Shown piece after piece: positions 1 through 8,801 of a DNA stretch of 64,000 nt. Positions within the stretch are counted from its first letter, which is position 1, and the number at the start of each line of letters is the position of its first letter. Location of the stretch: NCBI RefSeq assembly GCF_000949255.1, contig NZ_JXUW01000010.1, positions 1 to 64,000 of the forward strand. The letters are read 5' to 3'. The notes under the pieces were generated by a model. The model saw only the letters and a list, made by a program, of their open reading frames with translations, was not told the origin of the DNA and searched no databases. The translations under genes were made by a program, and so were the position numbers. The stretch is from Ferrimicrobium acidiphilum DSM 19497. Lineage in GTDB: Bacteria > Actinomycetota > Acidimicrobiia > Acidimicrobiales > Acidimicrobiaceae.

Positions 1-165
1 CAGTTCATCACGCAATTTCTCGCGAGGCTCACCCCCCCCAGCTCGTCGCCAGCCCTCACACGATCCAAAACACTCGGCACAGTTAGCGCATTGCAGCTCT
101 GGCAAAGAACACAAGCAGCCCGGCCATGAAATCATGAAAACCGGAAATCATGATTCTCTACTAAA

Positions 166-186
166 CCTGAATCCACCGACGCACCC
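166..186. repeat. Left terminal inverted repeat of the IS
   Basis: Begins CCTGAATCC and continues CACCGACGCACCC. It matches the reverse complement of 1777-1797 at 18 of 21 positions; the differences fall at positions 4, 5 and 7. Confidence 0.8.
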
Positions 187-367
187 CGGTGTCGGGGCGT
201 GGCGGTGGCCCTTGGGCTGTGATTTCGTTCCGTTGATTTAACCCGGGGTTCTGGATCGGTTCTGACCCAGAGTTAGGCGTGGTGGGTTAAGGATCTGATT
301 TGGTGTTTCATTTGTGGGGCGCATGGAGAGTGTTGCCCGACCGCGCTTTCGAGTCGGAGGTAGTTCC

Positions 368-1678
368 CTAGATGGGAACCGGTTCGAGTGCCCTAAGGGT
401 GATGAGTGCTCTTATGAAGGCCTTGGCCCATGGCCAACGAGCCGGAGTACGCAGTATCATCTTTCCCGATCGGTTGACGAGTCGTCCGACAAGCGAGATG
501 AAGTGGTTACGAAAGCTACGAGCTATGACCATGGATTCTCGAGGGGTAATGGTACCAAGGTAGCTCACCTGACGGGTGAGGTTATGGGCAAGGACCGCAT
601 GGGCTAGCCATGCTCCATTGGCATGAAACTTACCAGAGGGGATATGTTCTAGTCCTGCCCCCTCTTTGAGATCTTTGATGGAGAGTTCAATCCGTGCTCG
701 GTTCCGATGGAACTGATCCACCTCAATGGCTGGACCTTCCAAGTCGGTCACAAACCCGAAGTATCTCCAGTTAGGAAAGAGCTCTGCCTGGTCACCAATG
801 AGGCGGGTACGACGGATAATGAGTCGTCTGCCCTTATAGGTGGTCTCGGCTACTTGGGCCTCACCGTTCTCGGTGTAGTCAATAGCTACCCAGGAGTCCT
901 TACTGATCTCCTCTACCAGCGACTTTATCCCCTTGGCGTTGGCACGAACCGCCATGGTGTAAGAGATGCCTAGACGTTCTAACTCTTTCAAGGTCGCCTC
1001 TGATTGATACCCAGGGTCAAAGCGGATGGTGATCTTGCCTGTTGCACCGATGCGTCGACACCTAGCGATGAGTTCTTGAACAAAGCGTTTGGTTCCCCGT
1101 TGTGTATTGGCTGAACCCTTTCGCATTCGACAATGAAGTACCTCACCAGTATCAGAGCGAACCGCCAAGAGTGGGTGATAGCCAAGCTTCTTGGTATAGC
1201 CATAGGCTGCTCCCTGCTTGTGATACCCATATACCTCACAGATAGTGGAGTCGATGTCAATCACCAGGGGATCGTCTCCCGGGGCCAGGCCCATTGTCCA
1301 AGCACGGGTGAGCTCTTCCTCGATCACCTCGTCTAACTGACGAACGTGACATGAGGTAAAGGAGCGCAAGTAGGTACCAAGGGTAGAGGGAGCTACTACC
1401 CGAAACGGAAGCAGCTTCGAAGATGCCCCGGCTCTCAACATATCTATATGGTCGATGTGAGAGGCTCCTGCCACCATCGCATGAATGAGGGTCAATGACT
1501 TACTCGCTGGATTGGCTCCACCGACTCGACCAGTGAGATCTACCTTGTCGGCGATTACATCGGCCAAGCCAAGCTTGGAAGCAAGCGTGGAGACTAGAAG
1601 GAGTCCCGCATTGGCGACCAGATTCTCGTCGTCAAAGGCAACCTCGATAGCCTCTGGCGTGTGGTAAGATTGTGTCAC
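368..1678 (-). CDS. IS1380-family transposase
   Basis: DDE transposase that moves the surrounding IS. The protein carries the family pattern: an N-terminal stretch with DDENLVANAGLL, a first acidic motif VIDIDSTICEVYG followed by a GYHPLL block, a second aspartate in RFDPGYQS (RADSGF-like in relatives), and a C-terminal NRARIELSIKDLKEG block with the catalytic Glu, followed by a LAHNL motif. The frame is open from a GTG at 1747. A second GTG at 1678 has a good AAGGAG about 10 nt upstream and starts just before the conserved N-terminus, so I prefer it (436 aa). It is full length for the family with no internal stop. The family call is secure; whether it is active is unknown. Confidence 0.9.
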   Translation of the reverse strand: MTQSYHTPEAIEVAFDDENLVANAGLLLVSTLASKLGLADVIADKVDLTGRVGGANPASKSLTLIHAMVAGASHIDHIDMLRAGASSKLLPFRVVAPSTLGTYLRSFTSCHVRQLDEVIEEELTRAWTMGLAPGDDPLVIDIDSTICEVYGYHKQGAAYGYTKKLGYHPLLAVRSDTGEVLHCRMRKGSANTQRGTKRFVQELIARCRRIGATGKITIRFDPGYQSEATLKELERLGISYTMAVRANAKGIKSLVEEISKDSWVAIDYTENGEAQVAETTYKGRRLIIRRTRLIGDQAELFPNWRYFGFVTDLEGPAIEVDQFHRNRARIELSIKDLKEGAGLEHIPSGKFHANGAWLAHAVLAHNLTRQVSYLGTITPRESMVIARSFRNHFISLVGRLVNRSGKMILRTPARWPWAKAFIRALITLRALEPVPI

Positions 1679-1776
1679 AGAAAGTGTTCTCCTTGGTTGG
1701 TCGTTTTGGCTGCTTTCTAACTTCCATTCTACCAGCTCAGGGGGCACTTTCTTCAGTTTTGGGGGACCAATTCTCC

Positions 1777-1797
1777 GGGTGCGTCGGTGGTTCTAGG
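1777..1797. repeat. Right terminal inverted repeat of the IS
   Basis: Read on the minus strand it begins CCTAGAACC and continues CACCGACGCACCC. It lies about 100 nt upstream of the transposase start, so the transposase promoter must lie in or next to this end. Confidence 0.8.
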
Positions 1798-2125
1798 CTA
1801 AGTTAGGGCCGTGTGATGAGTTCGAGGATTGACACATGCCACAGCTCACACACACCCAACGTTGCCCGCGTTAGCTGCAGTGACATTCGGCGCTTAGCGA
1901 TGATGCACGCCGACACTCGTCAGCCCACAAATACCGGAGGCGACCTCTGAGTGAGGCGACATATTCGACGCTCAGTTGCCAAGCTTGCGCCTACCAATTC
2001 TAGTTAGCCGACATTGTTCATTGCGATCCTCAGTTCACTAGGCTAAGTCTCATGCCGTCGTCGCCAGTCACGGTGCAACCTGAGGATCGATCCCATCGCA
2101 TCCGCATAACACATTGGACAAGGAT
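1798..2125. other. Intergenic stretch, nothing recognised
   Basis: Between the right end of the IS and the CAP-domain gene. I see no coding pattern, hairpin or clear promoter. It is probably the original chromosomal flank of the IS target site. Confidence 0.4.
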
Positions 2126-2974
2126 ATGAGAAGAGTAGTGATTGTCGCGATTGTACTCCTGCTCATTGCGGGCTCATCGCTCTATCTAATCACGCCACCA
2201 AAGGCGGTTACCTCACCTCATCTCCACGATTTGACGATCCCAGCTGGTGATCCAAACTGGGAGAACGCTTGCACTTCCGCAACGCTTCCTGATACCTCCC
2301 CGACATGCATGACTGCTGCGCTCTACGACCTAAACCTTGCCCACAAAGCGGAAAACTTGCCAACACTGACCCTCCCCAAGGGCTTTAACCGTCAGAGCCA
2401 AGCAAACCAGCTTCACTACCTCATCAACAATGAGAGGGCCATCCGGAACCTCCCAACTGTTACCAAACCCACTTCGCAACTCGAGGAACTTGCTCACCAG
2501 GCTGCCGTAGAGGCACGGGATCCAAGCATCCCACAGTCGATGGATGGGGGTTCCGACTGGGCGGGGAACTTTCCTAACGCAATCGTGGTGGTCTTCATGT
2601 GGATGTATGAAGATGGTTACCATTACACCAACGCAGGTGGGGGATCAAACCTCGACTGTCAATCCTCAAAGGCAGCTGGGTGTTGGGGCCATCGTGATGT
2701 TATTCTTGAGACATCCACGAGCAATACTCGCTATGGGACCGCCTTTACCACCCAACTCGCACCCGCACAAGCACTCAAGTACGCGGACTCCTACACCCTG
2801 ATCCTTGCTGGCCCACCTTCGCCGTTTGCAATAGGCAACACTCGCCCACTGGCACGTAGCATTGCTATCATCGCCGTGGTCATGATCCTCGCATCGACAC
2901 TCTCGTGGCTGAATCGTCGAAGACGGCGCCGCACGAGGCCGAACATGGATCCTCTTTGGCCAAATCCATCCTGA
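2126..2974 (+). CDS. CAP-superfamily membrane protein
   Basis: Predicted membrane-anchored protein with an extracytoplasmic CAP/SCP-like domain. Residues 3-22 form an N-terminal membrane segment. The middle has the CAP pattern: a helix with NQLHYLINNERA near residue 95 and, near residue 186, GCWGHRDVIL, which resembles the conserved GHxxxxxx strand. A second hydrophobic helix near the C-terminus is followed by a run of six arginines (RRRRRR), so the tail is likely cytoplasmic. Bacterial CAP proteins are secreted, and their biochemical role is mostly unknown. The frame is also open from a TTG at 2114, but neither start has a well-spaced ribosome site; AAGGA lies only 1-2 nt before the ATG at 2126. 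It is a single gene, convergent with the peroxiredoxin gene. Confidence 0.7.
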   Translation: MRRVVIVAIVLLLIAGSSLYLITPPKAVTSPHLHDLTIPAGDPNWENACTSATLPDTSPTCMTAALYDLNLAHKAENLPTLTLPKGFNRQSQANQLHYLINNERAIRNLPTVTKPTSQLEELAHQAAVEARDPSIPQSMDGGSDWAGNFPNAIVVVFMWMYEDGYHYTNAGGGSNLDCQSSKAAGCWGHRDVILETSTSNTRYGTAFTTQLAPAQALKYADSYTLILAGPPSPFAIGNTRPLARSIAIIAVVMILASTLSWLNRRRRRRTRPNMDPLWPNPS

Positions 2975-3052
2975 CTTTGGCGAACGCTGCGAACCTTGGC
3001 AGCATGGAATCCGACGACCGACTGCGCTGTCGTGATAACGGATCTGGAGGAC

Positions 3053-3682
3053 CTAGGTCTTGGGATCTTTGACAAAACGCAAGTATGGCTTCGTTTCACG
3101 GAACCCATCGAAGCGTCGGCTCGCCTCATCATCACTCACAGAGTTAACGACGATCACCTCTTCGCCTTGCTGCCAATTGACCGGAGTTGCAACCGGAAAC
3201 TCATCCGTCAACTGTAGCGCATCCAATACTCGAAGAATCTCCACAAAATTGCGACCAACTGACGCTGGATAGGTCATCTCAAGCCGTAATCGTTTCGCTG
3301 GGTCTATTACAAACACTGAACGGACAGTCAGCGTGTCTGAAGCATTGGAGTGAATCATGCCGTATAGGTTTGCCACCCTCCGGTCGGCATCACCAATCAT
3401 AGGAAAGTTCACCGAATACCCGCGAATCTCCGCGATGTCTGACTCCCACCTCAAGTGGCTACCCACATCATCGACAGAAAGTCCAATAACCTTGGTCGAA
3501 CGTCGTTCGAACTCCGGTAGCAGCCTTGCAACCTCCCCAAGCTCGGTCGTGCACACAGGAGTGAAGTCTTTTGGGTGCGAGAACAGAATGCCCCACGAGT
3601 CAGCCAACCATGCGTGGAACTGAAGTTTTCCCTGCGTCGTGTCCGCCTCGAAATCAGGAACTAAGTCGCCTAACTGAACCAT
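3053..3682 (-). CDS. 1-Cys peroxiredoxin (Prx6/AhpC-TSA family)
   Basis: Thiol peroxidase that reduces H2O2 and organic peroxides in the cytoplasm. The thioredoxin-like fold starts at residue 1. The peroxidatic cysteine is C44 in DFTPVCTTE, with the usual Pro and Thr upstream. No other cysteine occurs in the 209 residues, so it is a true 1-Cys type that needs an external thiol for recycling. The long C-terminal extension (about residues 150-209, with PVATPVNWQQGEEV) is typical of the Prx6 subgroup. It stands alone and converges on the CAP-domain gene with a short gap. An oxidant-defence role fits an iron-oxidising aerobe, but that link is inference. Confidence 0.92.
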   Translation of the reverse strand: MVQLGDLVPDFEADTTQGKLQFHAWLADSWGILFSHPKDFTPVCTTELGEVARLLPEFERRSTKVIGLSVDDVGSHLRWESDIAEIRGYSVNFPMIGDADRRVANLYGMIHSNASDTLTVRSVFVIDPAKRLRLEMTYPASVGRNFVEILRVLDALQLTDEFPVATPVNWQQGEEVIVVNSVSDDEASRRFDGFRETKPYLRFVKDPKT

Positions 3683-3843
3683 AAAGCTGCCATCTCCTCG
3701 CGCACTCTTCTCTATCTCCTAAAACGTATGTTCACTCTATCTAGGTTGACGCTAGTACACGTGGCCAAAGTAACGTCCAGGCAGCTCGCTTGGTAGCTTG
3801 CAATAGAGGCTGGAGTCGGTTGCTTGAGGGCAGTTGTCTTAGT

Positions 3844-4446
3844 TCAACGCCCATGTGCGAAGGCCAGAACACCCGAAGCTGCCAACTGGACAGCTATGGC
3901 AGCCAACAGCAGACCAAAAACTCGAGATAAAAGCTCGATGCCCCCATCGCGTAACAACCTGCTGAGATGAACCGAAGACCTGAGTACCACAAGCAGAACC
4001 AGCATCACTATGAGGATCACCAATGCAAGACCAATAGCGTTGGCTACGGTATGTACCTCCCCAGCAAACACCAGAACTGTTGCGATTGCGCCAGGCCCTG
4101 CGATCAAAGGAGTGGCGAGTGGAACAAGTGCGACATTCACCTTTGGTTGCGTGGTCAACTCCGCCTGCTTGCCGGTCAAGAGCTGAAGAGCAACGATAAG
4201 CAACAGAAGCCCTCCAGAGACCTGCAAGGCAGGCAAAGACAGTCCCAGGTACCCGAGGATCTCTCGACCGAATCCAGCGAATATTCCCAAGACGACGGTA
4301 GCGACCAAGACTGCATCCAAGGCAAGGCGCTGTCGTGCCTTGACCCCCTTTCCCTGCGTGACCACCAAAAACGTCGGCACATTCCCGATTGGATCAATGA
4401 TCACTATCAGGGTAACGAAACTCTCTATTAGGAATTTTGTATCCAT
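3844..4446 (-). CDS. MarC-family integral membrane protein
   Basis: Six-helix inner-membrane protein of the MarC (UPF0056) family, 200 aa, the usual length. The N-terminal signature IIDPIGNVPTFLVVT lies in the first helix, and a glycine/proline-rich PLATPLIAGPGAIAT segment starts the second half. The family has no established substrate; the old link to multiple antibiotic resistance was not upheld. The start is an ATG at 4446 preceded by a weak AAGG. The gene is divergent from the L,D-transpeptidase, so the 205 nt between them should hold both promoters. Confidence 0.88.
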   Translation of the reverse strand: MDTKFLIESFVTLIVIIDPIGNVPTFLVVTQGKGVKARQRLALDAVLVATVVLGIFAGFGREILGYLGLSLPALQVSGGLLLLIVALQLLTGKQAELTTQPKVNVALVPLATPLIAGPGAIATVLVFAGEVHTVANAIGLALVILIVMLVLLVVLRSSVHLSRLLRDGGIELLSRVFGLLLAAIAVQLAASGVLAFAHGR

Positions 4447-4651
4447 AACCTTGCTGCCTCATCAGCTCATGCAAACTAAGTTGGCCCCCGAACCCTACCT
4501 GAGAGAACGCCAATCTCGCTCCGACAAGAATCGACAACCATTCGCGTGCAAGCGAACTATACTCTACTCACACTCGCTATAAAGGCGAGGTTACTCTAGC
4601 GACAGCCAGAGTTAGGCCAGCATAGCTCAAAACCACAGTGGGAGGTGCCGA

Positions 4652-6301
4652 TTGGCGAGCGCCAGGCATACGAGGCCGAAGGGCACTCACCATGGACGCA
4701 AAGCGGTAGCCGTCACTGGCGGCGTCGTGGGCGGTTTGCTCATAGCCGCTGGTGTTGTAATAGCTATGAACTGGCCAAAAGCGTCACTCTCTGCGTCTTA
4801 TGCTTCGCTAGGCAAGCTGACTACGTCAGGAGTGCACGAGGTTATTCTCAGTGTTGCCGGAGATGCCAACAACAAACCTATACAGGTCGAACTCAAAAAC
4901 GGACAGCTCCTCCCGACCAAGAATCTCCCGACCGGAGTGACCACAAAGGTCACTGTAACTTTGCAGCGGCCCACATGGATTGCCTGGTTGGCCGGCAAGA
5001 CTCAGACACTCACACTACAGAGTGCAACACCGCGGGCAAAGCTGCTCGACCCGGTTGCGATAGCATCATCTGGACAATCAGTACAATCTGATTTCTCTAA
5101 TCCAGTGAGCGTCGTCTCATACTCGTACCGCTCTACAACTAGGTACCTTAAACTGGGCAAAGCCAGCACTCATGTCGACATACCTGGCTCATCAAATACT
5201 GCAGCTGGATCGCTCAAAGTAGCTGCCGCCCCTGACCCTTGGGAGACGCTACCGGCGGCATCGAACATGGTTTTCTTCCGGCAGAGCGGCTCTACGCCTG
5301 AGGCTGTAATCAGCCCAGACCTCACCAGTCTTGCACCTAAATCAACCATCACGATGACTTTCTCTCAACCAGTTGCCAAACTCTTCGGAGGCAAACTCCC
5401 CACCATCGACCCGGTTATTCAAGGAGCCAATCCAGTCAAGGGCAGTTGGCATGAACCCACACAGTACACCCTTACCTTTACGCCCACCACAGGGGACTTT
5501 TGGCCGTCAGAGAACTTCACCCTTACAACACCCGTTCCGATAGCGGTTGTAAGCCCAACTGGCGCTCTGGGAGTGACGGGAACCACCATTGCCATGAGCG
5601 GTGCTCCGATGCCAATGCTACGTCTGCAGCAACTGCTGGCACAGCTCAACTACCTGCCGGTGTCATTCAACTCGACCTCCTCTGTTGCCAACACCGAATC
5701 CGCACAATTAGCCGCGATGCAGACACCACCGCAGGGGACATTCGCCTGGCGATGGACGATGCCGACGCAGCTCACCTCGCTGTGGAGTCCCGGCAACTCC
5801 AACGTGATCACCAATGGTGCGGTTATGGCCTTTGAGGACTTCAACGGGCTTGGCTACAACAATCCGTTGAGTAATCCGCTATTATGGCCAACCCTGATCA
5901 ACGACGTCATCGCTCATAAGGTTGATCCCCATCCTTATGCATGGATACAGGTGCAAAAAGCACTCCCCGAGACTCTAAACCTATGGGTTAACGGCAGCGT
6001 AGTGCTGACCAGCCCAACCAACACCGGCATAGCTGGCCTAGCTACCACCAATGGCACATTCCCAATCTACCTACGCTTCAAGCAAGACTATATGAGTGGC
6101 ACCAACCCAAATGGAACCCACTATCACGATCTAGTGCACTGGATCAATTATTTTCTCGGCTCAGAAGCCGTCCATGGCTTCGTTCGGGCTAGCTACGGCT
6201 TCCCTCAAAGCTTGGGCTGTGTGGAGCTGCCGGTATCCACCGCCGCAGTCGTATATCCACAGGTCCATATCGGCACACTCGTCACCGTACTACCGAGTTA
6301 A
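4652..6301 (+). CDS. L,D-transpeptidase (YkuD domain), membrane-anchored
   Basis: Cell-wall enzyme forming 3-3 peptidoglycan cross-links or anchoring proteins to peptidoglycan. Residues about 17-38 form a signal anchor. Two beta-rich, Ig-like regions follow (roughly 45-130 and 210-310), as in mycobacterial Ldt proteins. The C-terminal YkuD domain ends with the catalytic motif: AVHGF, then SLGCVELP with nucleophile C523. The usual His-Gly before the Cys is Leu-Gly here, a tolerated variant. The start is a TTG at 4652: GGGAGGTG at 4640-4647 gives it ideal spacing, and no ATG is suitable. At 549 aa it is longer than most Ldts because of the ectodomains. It is a monocistronic gene. Confidence 0.88.
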   Translation: MASARHTRPKGTHHGRKAVAVTGGVVGGLLIAAGVVIAMNWPKASLSASYASLGKLTTSGVHEVILSVAGDANNKPIQVELKNGQLLPTKNLPTGVTTKVTVTLQRPTWIAWLAGKTQTLTLQSATPRAKLLDPVAIASSGQSVQSDFSNPVSVVSYSYRSTTRYLKLGKASTHVDIPGSSNTAAGSLKVAAAPDPWETLPAASNMVFFRQSGSTPEAVISPDLTSLAPKSTITMTFSQPVAKLFGGKLPTIDPVIQGANPVKGSWHEPTQYTLTFTPTTGDFWPSENFTLTTPVPIAVVSPTGALGVTGTTIAMSGAPMPMLRLQQLLAQLNYLPVSFNSTSSVANTESAQLAAMQTPPQGTFAWRWTMPTQLTSLWSPGNSNVITNGAVMAFEDFNGLGYNNPLSNPLLWPTLINDVIAHKVDPHPYAWIQVQKALPETLNLWVNGSVVLTSPTNTGIAGLATTNGTFPIYLRFKQDYMSGTNPNGTHYHDLVHWINYFLGSEAVHGFVRASYGFPQSLGCVELPVSTAAVVYPQVHIGTLVTVLPS

Positions 6302-6378
6302 CGGCCACACTAGCCATAGCAACGCATCGACCATGTCCTGCTCCTCAAGGGCCAGACGAACCACGCCGATAGTTGAGC

Positions 6379-7365
6379 ATGCCTAGGGGACATGTCACAT
6401 CAGTTGTCCGACCCTTCATTCGTGCCGATCAAGATACGCTCCTCGGCCTGCTCAGTGTCGGCGGTGCAATCGCCTGCTCCCTAGCTGCGCTCTCGCCAAT
6501 GAGTGTACACGCACCAGTTGGACTCAATTTCAGCATTGGCGTCACTAACGCTCTCCTCGGAATCGCAATTTTGCGATGGAGACTTGGGTCGCGATCCTTG
6601 TTCCAAGTCTCGATCCTATTCTTTATGGTGTTTGAGCTCTCGGTGCTGATAACGGCGACTCATACTCAGATCGGTCTCGCTACCGACCTGGTCGCCCTGC
6701 CCTGGATAGCTGTATATGCAGCATGCTTCGCGACAGCGCGGTCATTTTTTACGCTTGCGACGGTTATGACGGTTGCCGTTATCACAGCCACCGCTCTTTC
6801 GTCGGTTTCTGACCCTTGGTTCACAACAATTCGTATCCTCCTGATAACTTGGTGCGCAAGCGTAGCCCTCCACATTTTCATAGTTGCGCTCCGACGTCGA
6901 GCGGAGACAGATGGTCTTACCCAGATACTGAATCGAAATGGGTTTTTTCGCATGGCCGTAGCGACAGGAGTTCAGCGTAGCATCCAGTCCACCTTCGTCG
7001 TCCTGCTAGATCTCGATGGCTTCAAAACCATCAATGACCAACATGGACACATAGAAGGAGATGAGATTCTACGACAAACTGCCAAGATCCTCAAGCAACA
7101 CCTCCCTACGAAGACGATTCTCGCTCGCATAGGAGGTGACGAGTTCGCTATAGTCGCTGTCGCAACGGAGAGCGAGGTCCTACTCAAACAGCTCCAGCGA
7201 CTGCAGTCAGCCACTCCGTGTACATTCTCATTTGGCCTCGTTCCTTGGACCGACTCCTCTAGTCTCGACGAAGCCATGGTGTTGGCCGACGAAGCACTCT
7301 ACGTTGACAAGCGAAACCATCGGAGTCGATTTGGGGAGTCAGCTACAGAGTGTCAACCCGAATAA
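6379..7365 (+). CDS. Membrane-bound diguanylate cyclase (GGDEF)
   Basis: Predicted to make cyclic di-GMP from two GTP. The N-terminal half (to about residue 165) contains roughly five hydrophobic helices with no recognisable sensor signature. The GGDEF domain follows, opening with ETDGLTQILNRNGFF and carrying LDLDGFKTIND and the intact signature ARIGGDEF near residue 252. The RxxD product-inhibition site five residues before GGDEF is absent, so feedback inhibition of this type is not expected. The frame opens at a TTG at 6373; the ATG at 6379 is chosen, and neither has a convincing ribosome site. It is a single gene between the transpeptidase and the hydroxyacid cassette. Confidence 0.88.
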   Translation: MPRGHVTSVVRPFIRADQDTLLGLLSVGGAIACSLAALSPMSVHAPVGLNFSIGVTNALLGIAILRWRLGSRSLFQVSILFFMVFELSVLITATHTQIGLATDLVALPWIAVYAACFATARSFFTLATVMTVAVITATALSSVSDPWFTTIRILLITWCASVALHIFIVALRRRAETDGLTQILNRNGFFRMAVATGVQRSIQSTFVVLLDLDGFKTINDQHGHIEGDEILRQTAKILKQHLPTKTILARIGGDEFAIVAVATESEVLLKQLQRLQSATPCTFSFGLVPWTDSSSLDEAMVLADEALYVDKRNHRSRFGESATECQPE

Positions 7366-7418
7366 CGACGCCGTTCTCCGTCCAGCAATGCCAATGATCA
7401 AGTGCTACGGTAGTAGGT

Positions 7419-8801
7419 ATGACAAGCTCTACGAGGCCCTCACTTAAACGAGACCTGAGCTCGATCGTTGGGGGTGACCACACCCTCGTAGGAACCATTC
7501 CCGAAGCCTATACCCACGACGAAGCACTTGAGCTCGATCCGGTGGAGCCAATGGCGGTAGTCTTTCCGACATCTAGAGATCACGTCGGTGAGCTAATCAA
7601 ATACGCCAACGCCAACCTACTCCCGTTGGTTCCCCGCGGATCAGGGACAGGGTTGTCGGGAGGAGCAAGGCCGGTAGATAACGGAGTTGTCTGCTCCTTT
7701 GAAAAAATGAATCGGATCCTCGCCATTGACACCATCGATCAGACTGCTATGGTTGAACCTGGAGTCACTCTTGACCAACTTGAACAGGCATTAACAGATA
7801 CTCCCTACTTCTACCCGGTCTACCCAGGTGAGATGTCGGCATCACTGGGCGGCAATGTCGCCACTAATGCCGGCGGAATGCGCGCAATGAAGTATGGAGT
7901 AACAAGGCACAATGTGCTGGGGCTCGAGTTCATCACTGGATCCGGTGTGCGAAGTCGATCCGGGGGAGCCTACGTGAAGACGAGCTCGGGTTACGATTTA
8001 ACCCAACTAATCGTGGGATCCGAGGGCACCTTAGCACTAGTCACCCGAGTGCTCCTGCGCCTCAGCCCACGAGCTCACTATCGTACCCTCGTCTTGGCTA
8101 GCTTTGGCAAGTTTGAGGACATCGCTGTCGCCGTTGACTCCATATCCCGCAGAGGCTTGCTGCCAAGCATCCTCGAATACATGGAGGCATCGGGGCTGCG
8201 TGCCATGGCCGAACACGCCGGAATCAACCTAGGCGTCACTGCTGAGGTCTCATCTTCCACGGCGGCGTACCTGATGGTGGAGCTGGAAGCGATGAATTAC
8301 GATGACCTCGAGTGGCAGACCAATCTTCTGGTTGAGGTACTAACAGGCCACAACTCTACCGAACAGTATGTACTCGATGAGACACAACGCCGAGGACTGA
8401 TCAGTGCACGTGAATCAGCATTCTGGACGGTGAAAAAGCTAGGTGCCAACGTGATCCTTGATACCGTGGTGCCACGTTCGAAGTTGACTGAGCTTTTTAA
8501 AGGTGCAGCTGCCTGTGCTCGCGAGAGGAACGCGGTGTTGGTTGGAACTGGCCATGTCGGTGATGGCAACGTCCATCTATCACTCTTTCAATCCGATCCA
8601 ATCGAGTGCCACGCGACAGCTAATGCGATCATCGAACTCGCCCAAGAGCTTGGCGGGACAATCTCAGGTGAGCATGGCATAGGACTCGCCAAACGCAGCT
8701 ATCTGCTCGAACATGAAGACCCTGCGCGCCTCTCGCTCATGAACTCAATCAAGTCAATCTTCGATCCACTCAACGTCCTCAACCCTGGAAAGCTGTTATG
8801 A
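7419..8801 (+). CDS. FAD-linked 2-hydroxyacid oxidase (GlcD-like)
   Basis: Flavoprotein of the FAD_binding_4/GlcD group that oxidises a 2-hydroxyacid (glycolate, D-lactate, 2-hydroxyglutarate or similar) to a 2-oxoacid. The N-terminal PCMH-type FAD domain shows PLVPRGSGTGLSGGARP, and NVATNAGGMRAMKYG further on. The C-terminal domain ends with the family motif GTISGEHGIGLAKR followed by DPLNVLNPGKLL. At 460 aa it is the normal length for GlcD. The stop codon overlaps the start of the next gene (ATGA), so the two are co-translated. No GlcE or GlcF partner is nearby. The substrate cannot be read from the sequence; the neighbour suggests the 2-oxoacid product is decarboxylated next. Confidence 0.9.
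   Translation: MTSSTRPSLKRDLSSIVGGDHTLVGTIPEAYTHDEALELDPVEPMAVVFPTSRDHVGELIKYANANLLPLVPRGSGTGLSGGARPVDNGVVCSFEKMNRILAIDTIDQTAMVEPGVTLDQLEQALTDTPYFYPVYPGEMSASLGGNVATNAGGMRAMKYGVTRHNVLGLEFITGSGVRSRSGGAYVKTSSGYDLTQLIVGSEGTLALVTRVLLRLSPRAHYRTLVLASFGKFEDIAVAVDSISRRGLLPSILEYMEASGLRAMAEHAGINLGVTAEVSSSTAAYLMVELEAMNYDDLEWQTNLLVEVLTGHNSTEQYVLDETQRRGLISARESAFWTVKKLGANVILDTVVPRSKLTELFKGAAACARERNAVLVGTGHVGDGNVHLSLFQSDPIECHATANAIIELAQELGGTISGEHGIGLAKRSYLLEHEDPARLSLMNSIKSIFDPLNVLNPGKLL

Larger units (their letters stand above)
166..1797 (-). mobile_element. IS1380-family insertion sequence, apparently complete
   Basis: A 1.63-kb element bounded by imperfect 21-nt terminal inverted repeats (166-186 and 1777-1797, 18 of 21 matching, sharing the core CCACCGACGCACCC). 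One transposase gene occupies most of it on the minus strand, with a roughly 200-nt non-coding left end. The right flank reads CTAA (1798-1801) and the left flank CTAAA (161-165), which hints at a 4-nt target duplication offset by one base; the duplication is not perfect. Size, single ORF and repeat position all fit the IS1380 family. No frameshift is visible, so the element may be active. Confidence 0.85.
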
